NCBI GenBank assembly: GCA_030435675.1
Contig: CM059621.1
Coordinates: 13,268,001 to 13,332,000, forward strand
Direction of reading: 5' to 3'
DNA length: 64,000 nt
Source of the DNA: Steinernema hermaphroditum
Taxonomy: Eukaryota > Nematoda > Chromadorea > Rhabditida > Steinernematidae
Shown here: piece after piece, positions 46,035 to 56,495 of the stretch
Layout: every line of letters begins with the position of its first letter
Position numbering within the stretch: the first letter of the stretch is position 1
Program-made: the position numbers and the translations under genes
The notes under the pieces: generated by a model
Told to the model about the DNA's origin: nothing
Database searches by the model: none
The model's input: only the letters and a program-made list of their open reading frames with translations

Positions 46035-48253
46035 AATTGTTTGTTTTCTCTTTGTGTGCTTAGGGGTTGGACGGCGTCCTGCAAATACCAGAGATCTTTT
46101 ATGGCTTTGTCGCGGGATTCAAGACGCGAAATGAGGATCGCGAAGGGTTTCTCGCATGAAACATTCCTTGTTGGACACGGAAAAACATCTGTGTCGATCA
46201 TTGCTCGGCCGGCTGGTGCTCGTTCTTTGGTAAAATTAGCGATTCAGGAGTGGACGAAGAGTCCCATCGAAAAACGTGGGAAGTCCTTCTTAATTCCCGA
46301 AATAATCCAATTCTCTCACGGCGAAAAGCGCGCCAAGGATCGATCGGGAACTCACTTCCGACTCGCGTCACTCGGCGGCGAAAACGTCGCCGTGAAGTTG
46401 GGGCCGCCGCCGTGCAGATGGAGGACGACGTCGAGGGCACATTTGTTGCAGGCAGAGTGTTTTATGCATGCTCGAGGCAACGAAATCGCGGGGGGCGTTG
46501 CGCTTTCCAGCTGAATCTATGATGGGACGATGTGAAATGCCGAGATTTAGGGCAGCTGGGGAGATGGGCTGTTTTTTAAAGCGGAGTTGAGCCATGAGGA
46601 AATGTCCCTCGAGAATGGGCGCCTAATTAGTGATGTTCTTAAGGACGAATTAGCCAAGTCTGAGAAAACTGCGTACCTTTGGGGCTCATTAGATGACGTC
46701 TGACGATAGGGCTTTGTAAACCTGTTAGTTTATGGCTATGGAAAGGGGTAAGTGCCTGGTAATTTGAGATAAGTTCTTCCCACACGTGGAGTCATATCTT
46801 CATTATAACAATGACTGAGACGACCGCCCAGATAGAAGGAAAGGTCCTCTTCAGGATGGATCTCTTTCTTCTTGAAAAGCAGGGTTGTAACAGACCACAT
46901 GAGATCTATGGTCCACGCGATACCCATAGCGAACTCATTCATCAAGATATAAAAACAGCTGACGTGTGGAAAATACCTTCTCGAGTCTAACTGGGTGGTG
47001 TAGTAGAAGCCACTACATTCATGAACTAGTAACGGCAATTAGTAAGGCAGTCATTCTACTCTAATTGGTTATGGTTGAAGATGTCCTACATACAATATGC
47101 ACTACTCGAAGTCGAAGTTATAAAAATAGCATCATAACAGCCTAGTCGTGCTTCGTGTAAACGTCGCAATAAACCTCTGTCGATGCATTCCTCCTCTTTT
47201 AGATGAAAGAGTACCCCTGCTCAACATACAAAATACATGATGCGAGCCATTTTCCATGAGAGGAACATTTGGTAGATTAACCCAAAGGGCACGTTTGAAA
47301 ATGGAAATGGCCACCCTGCTTCGCTGTGTGCTCTGGCATTATCCTAGAGACATAAGGGCCCTCTTTAATATTGAGGGCTCTTCACCATTGGCCATGAGTG
47401 CCTCGGACGCCCAAAAACGGACACGTTTCGAGAATTGACGAAGAAGTGGCACGCGAGAAAAACGAAAATAATGAGGCCTCGAGGGTATTAGTGGAATGCT
47501 TGATTAATGTTGTTTACACGAAGCTTGGCCGGAAAGTGGTCTTCAATCGTGTCGAACCGAACAAGGCGTTTTTTACAGCGGAAGCAGGGCGACATAATAC
47601 AAAGCTAGCTCCAAAAATACGAATCACACCCACTCATACTCACATTAAAAACAGTAATTTTTGAGCAAAGATCGAATGAAAACGTTTGGAAATTGGAAAC
47701 CTCCGCTAATTAGCAACATCACAAGTTCAGTGCCACTTTAGTCTAAACGAAATCCGAGCCGAAGCGGCACAAAGCAGTTGTGAGGAGGTTATTATGATGA
47801 GTGAATGAGGAAGTGGGGACTCGAGGCTACGAATATACGTCAGCTGGACTGGGGTGCTTGATTGGGACCAACACCCCCGGTCGTCCATCAACGAAAATAT
47901 CGTCAAACAGAGGTCGACAGCTGATCGTGACGTCCCTCTGGAGCGGCTAAAAATCATGAGTGATTGGTTCCAGAAGTGAAAAACAATCACTCTGGTAATA
48001 ATTTTTGTTTTCCTGAACCTGAACAATATGTCAAAAAGAAGATTTGCTGGGTATATAAACCAGTAGAAACGCAGAAGGTTTCAGCAATGAATTTTACACC
48101 TGCAGTTCATACTCAAATTAGGAATTATTACTGAAAGGGGTAACCACAGTCCATTTAATTATTTTTGTCTTTGTTCCTTTTTCTTCCCAGTTGAAACTTC
48201 TTTGGTATTTCGTTATCAAAGAATTTTTGGGGTGGTGATTCACTTCCTTTTCT

Positions 48254-48277
48254 AGCGGTCGGGTCGTCCATTCGCTC
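48254..48277 (-). repeat. Dispersed repeat, GAGCGAGTGGACGACCCG family (reverse)
   Basis: Read on the minus strand it gives GAGCGAATGGACGACCCG and ACCGCT, with CTCATTTATGAAAGAGCG in front, matching the copy at 20553-20581 over about 45 bp. Confidence 0.55.
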
Positions 48278-48319
48278 TTTCATAAATGAGTTGAAAACGA
48301 GCGTTCTTAGCGCAGTGAA

Positions 48320-48405
48320 TGGACACGAGTGAGCTCTAGTTCCACCGCCTGGCCAAGAAGACGGTCACTACCACCCGTGTCACCAAACTGAAGATGCCCT
48401 GAAAC
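48320..48405 (+). repeat. tRNA-like dispersed repeat (SINE-like), copy 3 (diverged)
   Basis: Contains AGTTCCACCGCCTGGCCAAGAAG, of which GCCAAGAAG.C.GTCAC.CTACC aligns with the tail of 28831-28950. The head is not clearly retained. Confidence 0.4.
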
Positions 48406-49658
48406 CCCATGTGGATCCGAGAAGCCGAAATCTCGCTGCAACACCGAAGTCCGCCTCTCCGATGACTCGATTCCTCGGAGACACAAAGGTTTATAACTAA
48501 AATATGTCGTAGAAAACCATGAATTTCCTGAATTTCATGTTAAAGTTGGGAATTATTGCCGAACGTCCCTTCATTTTTTTCAGATCGAGCGAAGGTGCGT
48601 CATATGAACGGAACGAATTATCAGCCCTTGGTGTGTTCCCGAAGCGAATATATTTAGATGCAAATTTTTGCTAATTTTCAGGCATAGCCGTGCCGAAAAT
48701 CATCACAAAATGAGTAAAAACAAATGTAATAAAAGAAGATAAAATAGGCAAAAACTTGCAGCCCTCCTGGGACAGCTATTGTTCGAGGGTGAGAAATGGC
48801 ACGCAGCCCTCTTTGATTCCCAGAGAGTTATCCTTTTCGAACCGAATATAAATATTTCCCAGCAAAACGGGATTGCACTTCTCAAATCATATTGTGTTCT
48901 GCATGAGTCTTCTCATTTCAGCTGAAAACAAAAGTGCGCTTTGCCTAATATCCAGAGAACCAAACGAACTATGCATAATGCATGTTCCTTATGATGCACC
49001 ACATACATATACAAAAGTGTGGCAGATTCCATAGACGAAGATTTAGGTAGCCTGGTTCGGGCGGTAGATCTTAATGCCTAAAATGCCAAAAAAGGGAGAA
49101 AAGAAAGGTTTGAAGTATTTCAAATACTCCTGACCTGGAGGCTAGGCATGTTCTGGCAGTTGTAATGCTTAAAACGCTATGAGGAAAGGGAGCAAAAATA
49201 CGTGATCTCGAGCAGTTGCATAGATCGAAATATCGAACGCTAAAAGAGTCACTATAAACAAAAACCTTCTTCTGCAGTGATTCAGAGGAAAACACAAAAA
49301 GCGCTTCAGTGGAGAAGGCGAAGGCAAATAACAGGATGGCGGTGTGACGGATGCGTTTGCCTAACTGATGGAATTAGCGCCGGATCGAGGCCTAAATACA
49401 AACGGCTGGCCCTATCGCGCGTCCAAAAATCAAATCACCACACGAACAAACGCCTCACTAATCGGATAAGTCACTTCTGACACAGCGCCTTCGTCCCGCC
49501 CCCAGGAGGAAACGATCGTTCTCGTGTCGACTTCCTCTGATAAGGCGACTCAAGGTCATCGAAACGACGAGAATCGCGCCTTGTTCCAGCAGACGCAGAG
49601 ACTTTCCAAAGATCGCAAACTCCAAACCACACAGCGGCCAGTTTATGGCTTTCGGGGC

Positions 49659-49802
49659 AGTGATCTCCGATTTTGCGAAGTGATTTGCATAACAAGGAGG
49701 ATGACGCGATCAGCGATCGGAATGTTGTCGGTCACATGCTGTGACTTTTCGGGAAGAATCGGGAAGTGGAGCGTTGCCCTTTATTTGCACAGATTGACGT
49801 CA
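49659..49802 (+). promoter_or_regulatory. Repeated block with AGTGATCTCCGA and CRE (TGACGTCA), copy 3
   Basis: AGTGATCTCCGATTTTGCGA then AGTGATTTGCAT at 49659-49690 is followed by GATCGGAATGT, CACATGCTGTGAC, and CAGATTGACGTCAAT with the CRE at 49795-49802. It shares the first half with the block at 44121 and the second half with the block at 44587, so the three are one family. No gene start is near this copy. Confidence 0.45.
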
Positions 49803-51547
49803 ATAGGTGAAGGCAGAACATGAGTCATAGATTGATTTCCGCAAAATTTGGATGATCGAGGGCAAGAAAACCGATCAAAGGGTCGCCCCAACTAGTTCGC
49901 TGCACCTTTGTCGCCGATTTGATCGAGCGATCTTTGGTAATCGGAGAGACGAAAATCACTTCGGAGCGCTTTTTGTGTAAACGCATCTGTCACGCGAAAC
50001 CATCTGTCATTTTAGTGATTTAGAGGAGCGATAAATCTAAAATCCTGTTTGTGAAAAATTGAATTAGAGGAAGATTAACCTTCGATGAACTATCAGCAAT
50101 GGAAAAAGGAAACAAAAGAAAGGACCCCAAAAATCAAGCAAAGAAATCACTTACAAAGAGATAGTTGGGAATGGTCCTAAAGTTGGGAAAGGACCCTCAA
50201 AAGTTATCTCCTAACCATGGGCAATACTGTGAAGGAGATATTTCTGCTTGAACTGGTCAATCGCTATGTGCGAATCTATGATAATCTATTCCTCAGAAGA
50301 CGAAGACTGGAATAGTTGGGAATAATCTCGAAGACCGAAAAATGGTAACCAAAACAAGACCGCACAGGCAGCTGACGCTACATTGGTAAAGTCGACCTAT
50401 CGAACGTAACTTGCGAGGGGAGTTGACATTAGGGATGAACCCGATTAGGCTTATGCGCAGCATGATAAGTTAAAACGAAACGAAAACAACGAAAACAGGT
50501 CAATTTAAAGGCACAAACCCTAAGTAATTAACGCAAAGAATAATGAAATGGTCAACGGAGTCAAAACATCGAAAATTTACTTGAGATATCGGCGAATTTG
50601 CTATTTACTTATTGGGAATACGCCAAGGTGTCCTTGAGTGTTACCTTACTTTAGTTTTGGCTTAAGTTCCGGCTAAGGCTTACGCCTAGAGATTGGAGGG
50701 CCGCTGGTCGTTTTTTGCATTTCCTGGTTGCAGTCTTTGGCGTTGCCTGCTACACACTCATGTTTCATGTTAACACGCACCGAACACAAAAATTAATACC
50801 GGAAAAAATGGCCCTGGAAGTGAAAGAACGTTCGAAACTCACTCTTATGAAGACGCCGAGTTCCAAGAAAGAACACTAAGAAATGCTGGAATTCCATTCG
50901 AACAAAAATAAGCAATTTAAAATTGCAGAAGCATCACCCACAATATTGTCATCAAAAATATGAAGAGAGATGCCTCGTTATTGCAAAAAAAATTATATTA
51001 TTATTATTAAAAGAAAACAAAATAAAACTTAAAATGCTGTTCACAAAAATCGCAATCACCTATGAGTGCGAATCACGGCAGCCATGAACCTTCTTATTCC
51101 TGTCGTATGACATAGATCACACGAGAAGATCCAGTATATTTCATGTTATGTGCTATGTTATGACGGCGATCTACGTTTTTCTGCTACATCAATCGCACTT
51201 CCGAGTAAAGGGAACCTGTATACTGTACGAAGATCGGTATCAAATAATCGTATCAATCGCATTAAGATGATCGTATCGACTTCCTTCGGTCCACGTCTGG
51301 GTGACGAACACAAAACTAGAGATAAGGAGTAGGATGCTTCACAGAAGACTTTAAGTAAAACCTATTGAATTTATTGAAACCGAGCTGTATAGCACTGATG
51401 GGATCAGTTCTTTCCTTTTGATTTCGCGACCCCTCGTAATGAACTCGAAGCCTTTTAAGATGACGGTGTTCTTGACCGCCGGAGACGATCACATAGGCAA
51501 CTAAGTCTTCTGGAACAGTCCAGAATGCCGTTGGATCCCGCCATGAA

Positions 51548-51833
51548 GTGCCTGAAATTCAGAACTGGAACATCCTTTGCCGGCACATGAAGGTCAGATA
51601 CGTTGCAGAAGCGGCGAAGAAACGGAAGATGAAGTACGCTTGGAAACTCGCAGACGATGATGAAGAAAAATGGTCAACTGCCAGTCGTTCCGAGACCGCT
51701 CGGACGACCCAGAACAAAGTGGCGAGACGAGATCAGGAAAACGCTGAGGACTCAAGCGTGGCAGAACCAAGCGAGAAGAACAACAATACACCAATGGTTG
51801 AACGTAATGGGATCCGCTTGATGTAAATCAATG
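51548..51833 (+). pseudogene. Non-LTR retrotransposon (RTE/CR1-like) C-terminal remnant, frameshifted
   Basis: One + frame reads AAKKRKMKYAWKLADDDEEKW, matching the 'KhRWAGHv.R..D.RW' motif after the reverse transcriptase thumb. The next frame continues the same protein with PLGRPRTKWRDEIRKTLRTQ and ends HQWLNVMGSA followed by a stop, matching the GRPxxRWxD motif and typical end of RTE-like polyproteins. The switch between frames near 51672 is a frameshift, so this is a dead 5'-truncated copy, as usual for non-LTR elements. No upstream RT domain is visible in the window. Confidence 0.7.
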
Positions 51834-53576
51834 ATACGGAATAAATGTTGAAAGTTATCAAGTTATCCAAGTTATTAAGTTAACCAAAAATTTAACCTAG
51901 GTGCTAAAACATGTGCATGCAATGTTATTAAACGTGATCAGATGAAATACGGTTGTTTTTGTGAATGTTTTCGGTAATCTTCTTATCTAACGCTCATCTC
52001 TTTTATCTTAGATTTTATCTGGAGCTTATGGAAGAGGAAGTTGTTATTCGATCGGTCACACTGTCGCGTGACAAGTGATCTATGTGCCTCTTCGAGCCGT
52101 TGATCACCCAAAAACTCGTTAATAATACCAGTCGCTGAAAATTTGATTAATACGAAGATTTTTGCACAAATTACATTCATGTTTTGCGTGTGGTATAATC
52201 ATCAAAAAAAACAAAAATTAAAACTGAAGTGACACCTTAATGAAATTACCGCGGCATTTAATCATTCGGATAACTAGCGTAAAAGAGTTACTGAAATATG
52301 CCAGAAATCACACAAAAGAATCTGTAAAACACGTGGTTCTTCGCTAAACGATCTTTCTAAAGAACACCATGGAGATCTAAGATGTTATCTTCGCTTGCTT
52401 TTCGATCAGTTGTGGACGTGATCACTAAATAGAACTACTAAATCGTTGATCAGCAATCCCGTAACCATAACACACTGGGTTGATTGTTGAACATTCTGAA
52501 GCCTGCATTCTTATGAAAATATCATATGTACAACGATTTTTGTATACGTCCACTGGTGGAAAATAAAGTAAGAAAACTTAAGCGCAATATTAGGAAAACG
52601 CCTCGTGCCTAACAGTGAAGGCAAAGCTTGAAATCGCCAGCATTTTTCATAGTTCGCTCCTAGGATTTTTGTACCTGCAATGTATCGTCTTGTAATGCTC
52701 TTTTGGCTTTTTTGGCTCAATGGCTTTTTAAAGATCTTCAAGGGTTTGACTACTTTTTGAAATATGAGAAGTGGTGCCATTTCTTAACGAATAACACACA
52801 TTCGAATCACAAAGTAACTTCATCGAAACCAATTTTTCGAATCTGCTTTGTGCCTTCATAGTGCATAGGATACACTTTAGTTCACCCGGTTTCTCTCACT
52901 TTCTACAATATTCTATTCACTTAATCTGTAATGTAGTAGTGTAGTCATGTACTTGTCGTTGTGTTCTCGATCCAATAAAGCGATTGTTCTAGCAGCAACG
53001 GATAGCTGAGAAATGAGCCGAGAAATGTTGTTACCGGTCAACTGAAAATTTCGGTTTTCTGTTTTGTGTTTATATTGCGCACACGAGCGGCGTTGTCCCT
53101 TCTTTGTGCATCCAGCATTTTCTTTCGAGGTAGCGGACTTCCGGACTTAAAATTCGCTGATTCTGTGTTATGCATGTTCTTGTTGTTCAGTAATCTGTTC
53201 GTTTATGTCATTCATCTATTGTAAAAATACTATATTTTTTCGTGAAAATGACTCTTCTCAATGAGACTATTTTCGTTGGGTACTTCCTGTTTGCTGAGAA
53301 TCTCAAACGACAAAAATCGTTAATTGCTTAGCTCTTTGATCATTTTTGATCAGCAAATGTTTGATAAACTCCAAAAATATGCTTCAATATAAAGATTTCC
53401 AATATTCCGGAGACAACCGTACGTGATATTTACTCAACGAAAGGAACCATTAAATGGAGAATCGAGTACGAGGTTGACGACGCTACGAAGCTGGCTGCTC
53501 AAGTGGTCTTTATGACAAGTTAATCGATATTTCATATTGCACAAACAAGTGATTATCACGCATATCAAGGTTGACA
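51834..53576. other. Intergenic, AT-rich, no gene
   Basis: About 1.7 kb without supportable exons. It is AT-rich with homopolymer runs and short frames only. Confidence 0.45.
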
Positions 53577-54596
53577 TTATTCTCCAGCGGCGAAGTTTCT
53601 TCCGAACTGGCGAAGCAACTGGATGATGTCGATCTCTCCCGTGTTGTATTCAGCGATCAGCTGTGGTGGAAGGTTTTCTGCCAGCGGATTGGCGACCACG
53701 AAGTGCCACTGCCTCTTGGCTTGGACGTAGAAGTCTCCCTCGTCGTCATCCTGGTGATTCATCAGGATGTGAGCCTTGTAGTAGATAGTACCGGAAGCGC
53801 CGTTCAGCATTCGCATGATGGGAATCTCATTTTCAGGGAAACTGCCGATCTCCACGCAGAACATCGTCGGTTCCCCCGGATGGTGGATGGCCATGAGGTC
53901 GCGCTCTGGAGGCAGCCAATGCATACCGAATCTACCGTAATCCGCTGGACGGACGCAGAGTTCGAGGCCACGGAAGGCCCTTTTGACGGGCTTCTGCTTC
54001 CACTGGTTGTAGAGCGTCGTGAAGGTCTCCTTGTCCACTTTCAGTGTCGCCCTGGCATCAAGATAGTCGAACTGCTCCTGAAGGAGCAGTTTCTTGAGGG
54101 CTTCGTTGCGGGCGGGGGTACTGTAGGTCGAAGGAAGCCAAACAGCGGTGAGTCGTTTCTTCTCGACTTGAGCGCTGAGAAATGAGTCGACGGCCTTTCG
54201 ATTCATGGCTGTTATGGGGTATTCAAGAAAGTTGACACCCGCGAAGCTGACGTCTTTGCTGGCCTGGAAAATGGCGAAGACGAACGTCGCGTTCTTTGAC
54301 TTCACCTCAAGACTTTCGGGCTTCCATGTGGTGTACAAGAAGGGAAGCACTTCCTTGAAGAAGACAGAGTTCTTCAGGCTGGTCAACGGCTCCTTCGCCA
54401 AAAGGGTTCCGGCGGTGGTGTCAGTGATGAGAAGCTTCTCAAAGCGATAGGATTCTTTTTCGGGAAATTTTTTGAACTCTTCAAAGGAGACGCCTTTCAG
54501 CGAAGCGGGACTCGTCTCAATCATGGAGAAGTGGATAAGACAGGTGTCGCTAGCGTTGGGGAGGACAGACAGAACGAACAGTTGTTTGGCTTCCAT
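53577..54596 (-). CDS. Uncharacterised 339-residue protein, single coding exon
   Basis: One uninterrupted frame of 340 codons. The start is ATG at 54596. A TTGTTTCAG acceptor lies 17 bp upstream (54613-54620), which could be a trans-splice site or the end of a 5' intron. The protein is mixed alpha/beta in character, with no signal peptide or membrane span, and is acidic and basic in even measure. Notable words are MHWLPPERDLMAIHHPGE, NGASGTIYYKAHILMNH and the ending LLRQFGRNFAAGE. I do not recognise a domain. It is unusual for being intronless over 1 kb while every other gene here has several introns. It could be a retrocopy or a fast-evolving nematode-specific gene. It stands alone, with 1.7 kb and 8.5 kb of apparently empty DNA on either side. 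Confidence 0.75.
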   Translation of the reverse strand: MEAKQLFVLSVLPNASDTCLIHFSMIETSPASLKGVSFEEFKKFPEKESYRFEKLLITDTTAGTLLAKEPLTSLKNSVFFKEVLPFLYTTWKPESLEVKSKNATFVFAIFQASKDVSFAGVNFLEYPITAMNRKAVDSFLSAQVEKKRLTAVWLPSTYSTPARNEALKKLLLQEQFDYLDARATLKVDKETFTTLYNQWKQKPVKRAFRGLELCVRPADYGRFGMHWLPPERDLMAIHHPGEPTMFCVEIGSFPENEIPIMRMLNGASGTIYYKAHILMNHQDDDEGDFYVQAKRQWHFVVANPLAENLPPQLIAEYNTGEIDIIQLLRQFGRNFAAGE

Positions 54597-55559
54597 ATTC
54601 AAGTAAGATCTGAAACAACGTATTTTTGGATAATGGAACGCACAGTTTCATGGTACATATCAAGGTTTGAAGACTGGCTCGATAATGTACTACTTAGAAT
54701 TAAAATAACGCATATAAAGCTGCAACAGTTCTGAACTTTCGATCGCAGTAAAATAATTCAAATCTATAAATCTATGGACATTGGAAAACGAAAGGTGATG
54801 ATCTGCGAGATCTTAGATGATCGAATAATAGCACTTTAGCTTCGTACAACCGAGTGGATAACCCTGTGTGCGACGAATCGAAGACGTGAAGAGATGTTAT
54901 CGTTCGGACTTGCGCACTATTGTGTCTGCCGTCGGCGTCCTGTCGCAAGGCGTTCTGCACATTGCTCTTCGCAGGGGACAAAAGTCCGCGACTAACATAG
55001 GTTTAAAGGACAGTTTCAACAGTGCTCTGGTACATCGGAAAGTAACACGTCTTCTAGAATCAGATTTTGATAAACGGAAGAGTAGATCTCGACTCCGAAA
55101 TACAGTGAATTCCTCGCGGTTTAGCTTCTTCCCAATTGAACAGTCTGACGGTGGTTCTGCGTCTTTGGAGCCTTAGAATTTTGCGAAATTCTTTCCAACT
55201 TTGTGCACTACTTGCCTCAAATGTCTTGCTGGATGTGGGTGATGAATTAACTTTATGCGCCCTCCTCTTTCGGTCGTTTTATAGGAGGCTTGCTAGTTTT
55301 GCGCTACGGTAAACAAACAAACTGTGTTGCACGCTTATGATATGTGCCGCCGAGTTGGAGGTGTGAACAGCAACCCTGGATTCAGTCTGATTTGTTATGC
55401 AAATAAAGAGCGGCTGTTCTTTATGTCATTTGTTGCTGTGTGCCAATGAGATTCTTCAGAAGTAATACACTCCATGAGCCATAACCGAATCGGTCGTATA
55501 CACCTTTGAACAGCCCCTTGTTAGAAGCTAGCTTTACAGAGGCATTGATTGTGTTATTG

Positions 55560-55571
55560 CCCCCCCCCCCC
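55560..55571. repeat. Homopolymer of 12 C
   Basis: A run of twelve C residues, followed by ATGG. Long C/G runs are rare in AT-rich genomes but known in nematodes. It is likely unstable in replication and sequencing. Confidence 0.8.
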
Positions 55572-56240
55572 ATGGCTACCTAACAAAGCACCTCTTCAAA
55601 AGTCGAAGAATACAGTTATTTAATTGTCACGCCCTGGTGGGCATTCAGCAGATCACATGCTTAAGTCCGAAGGGAGAACATCCTCATCAGAAGGCGCACC
55701 AGTTCATTAATTGATGTTAATGTGGGTGGAAAGTGAAAAATTACAAATAAATTGCTCATGTGGAATAATGAAATATATCAGCCAAGAAGTTAATTAAAAC
55801 ATCTACTTTGGGGGTGGTGTGCGATCCTTGTGGAGGATCTGTGGCCACAAATAATCCCATTTGTGCCCTTTGCATCCTATAAATGTTAAGATGTAGCATT
55901 TTTTCTGTTTTTTAGAGTTACGAGAAAAAAAACCGCAGAAAACAGGACAGAATCTTTGTTGGAAATGCTAGAATTCTAAGAATGTTAATTTTTTTTGTGT
56001 TTACATGTTTATTCGTTCTAGCGTGCTGTCATAACTCATGTGGTTTGTTCTGACGGACGCGCCTATCAATTTTTATGGCCTCTTGTAAAAAATAGTGCCT
56101 TCTGGATAGCAGCGAAAACATGACGAAGCAGCTCCTTGCTGTTGCTTCTTTGGGAAACGCGTGTTCTGTTATGTGTGCAGGCATCACATGCTCGCCGTCA
56201 CCGCTTTTCGTTCAGTTCTTAAAACAGTACCCTCTATAAC

Positions 56241-56278
56241 TTTCAAACTCGTTGCCAACTGTGGCAAAGAGTTTGAAA
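56241..56278. repeat. Inverted repeat with 16-bp arms
   Basis: TTTCAAACTCGTTGCC at 56241-56256 pairs with GGCAAAGAGTTTGAAA at 56263-56278 with one mismatch and a 6-nt loop. It immediately precedes dispersed repeat B copy 2. Confidence 0.6.
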
Positions 56279-56340
56279 TCCAGTTCGATCAGCTCGTTTT
56301 TCAACTATTAACTTCTAATTTCGAATCAGAATTATTACAT

Positions 56341-56495
56341 TTCGTGGATCGCTGCATCAACAATTGATGAAACTGCATTATTCCTCGTCGGATCTGTCGC
56401 AAGTGCATCATTTTTGCGATCATCTTGCCAAGCGGTTCGAGGTCTTCCGGTCGACCTTCCTGAGGGGTTCTCCATTCGGTGATCTTCCGCGACCG
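56341..56495 (+). repeat. Dispersed repeat B, copy 2
   Basis: TTCGTGGATCGCTGC at the left and TCTCCATTCGGTGATCTTCC at the right match 37820-37945. The spacing is a little longer here. Confidence 0.5.

Larger units (their letters stand above)
46035..51547. other. Gene-poor stretch upstream of carbonic anhydrase copy 3
   Basis: About 5.5 kb. 46035-46600 is moderately GC-rich and is the presumed promoter of copy 3; part of it (GGGGCGTTGCGCT and GCCGRGATTTRG) resembles the region upstream of copy 2 at about 42870-42930. A tRNA-like repeat (about 48320), a short dispersed repeat (48254) and a third CRE block (49659-49802) are present. No exon chain is supported. Open frames over 46041-46514 occur on both strands at once, as expected of GC-rich non-coding DNA. 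Confidence 0.4.

Noticed and set aside
46041..46514. 157-codon plus-strand frame upstream of carbonic anhydrase copy 3
   Set aside because: Open frames exist on both strands in this GC-rich stretch, with no splice sites or recognisable protein. It is better explained as promoter DNA.
53571..54185. Plus-strand frame of 204 codons
   Set aside because: Antisense shadow of the 339-residue gene, with no independent start context or splice support.
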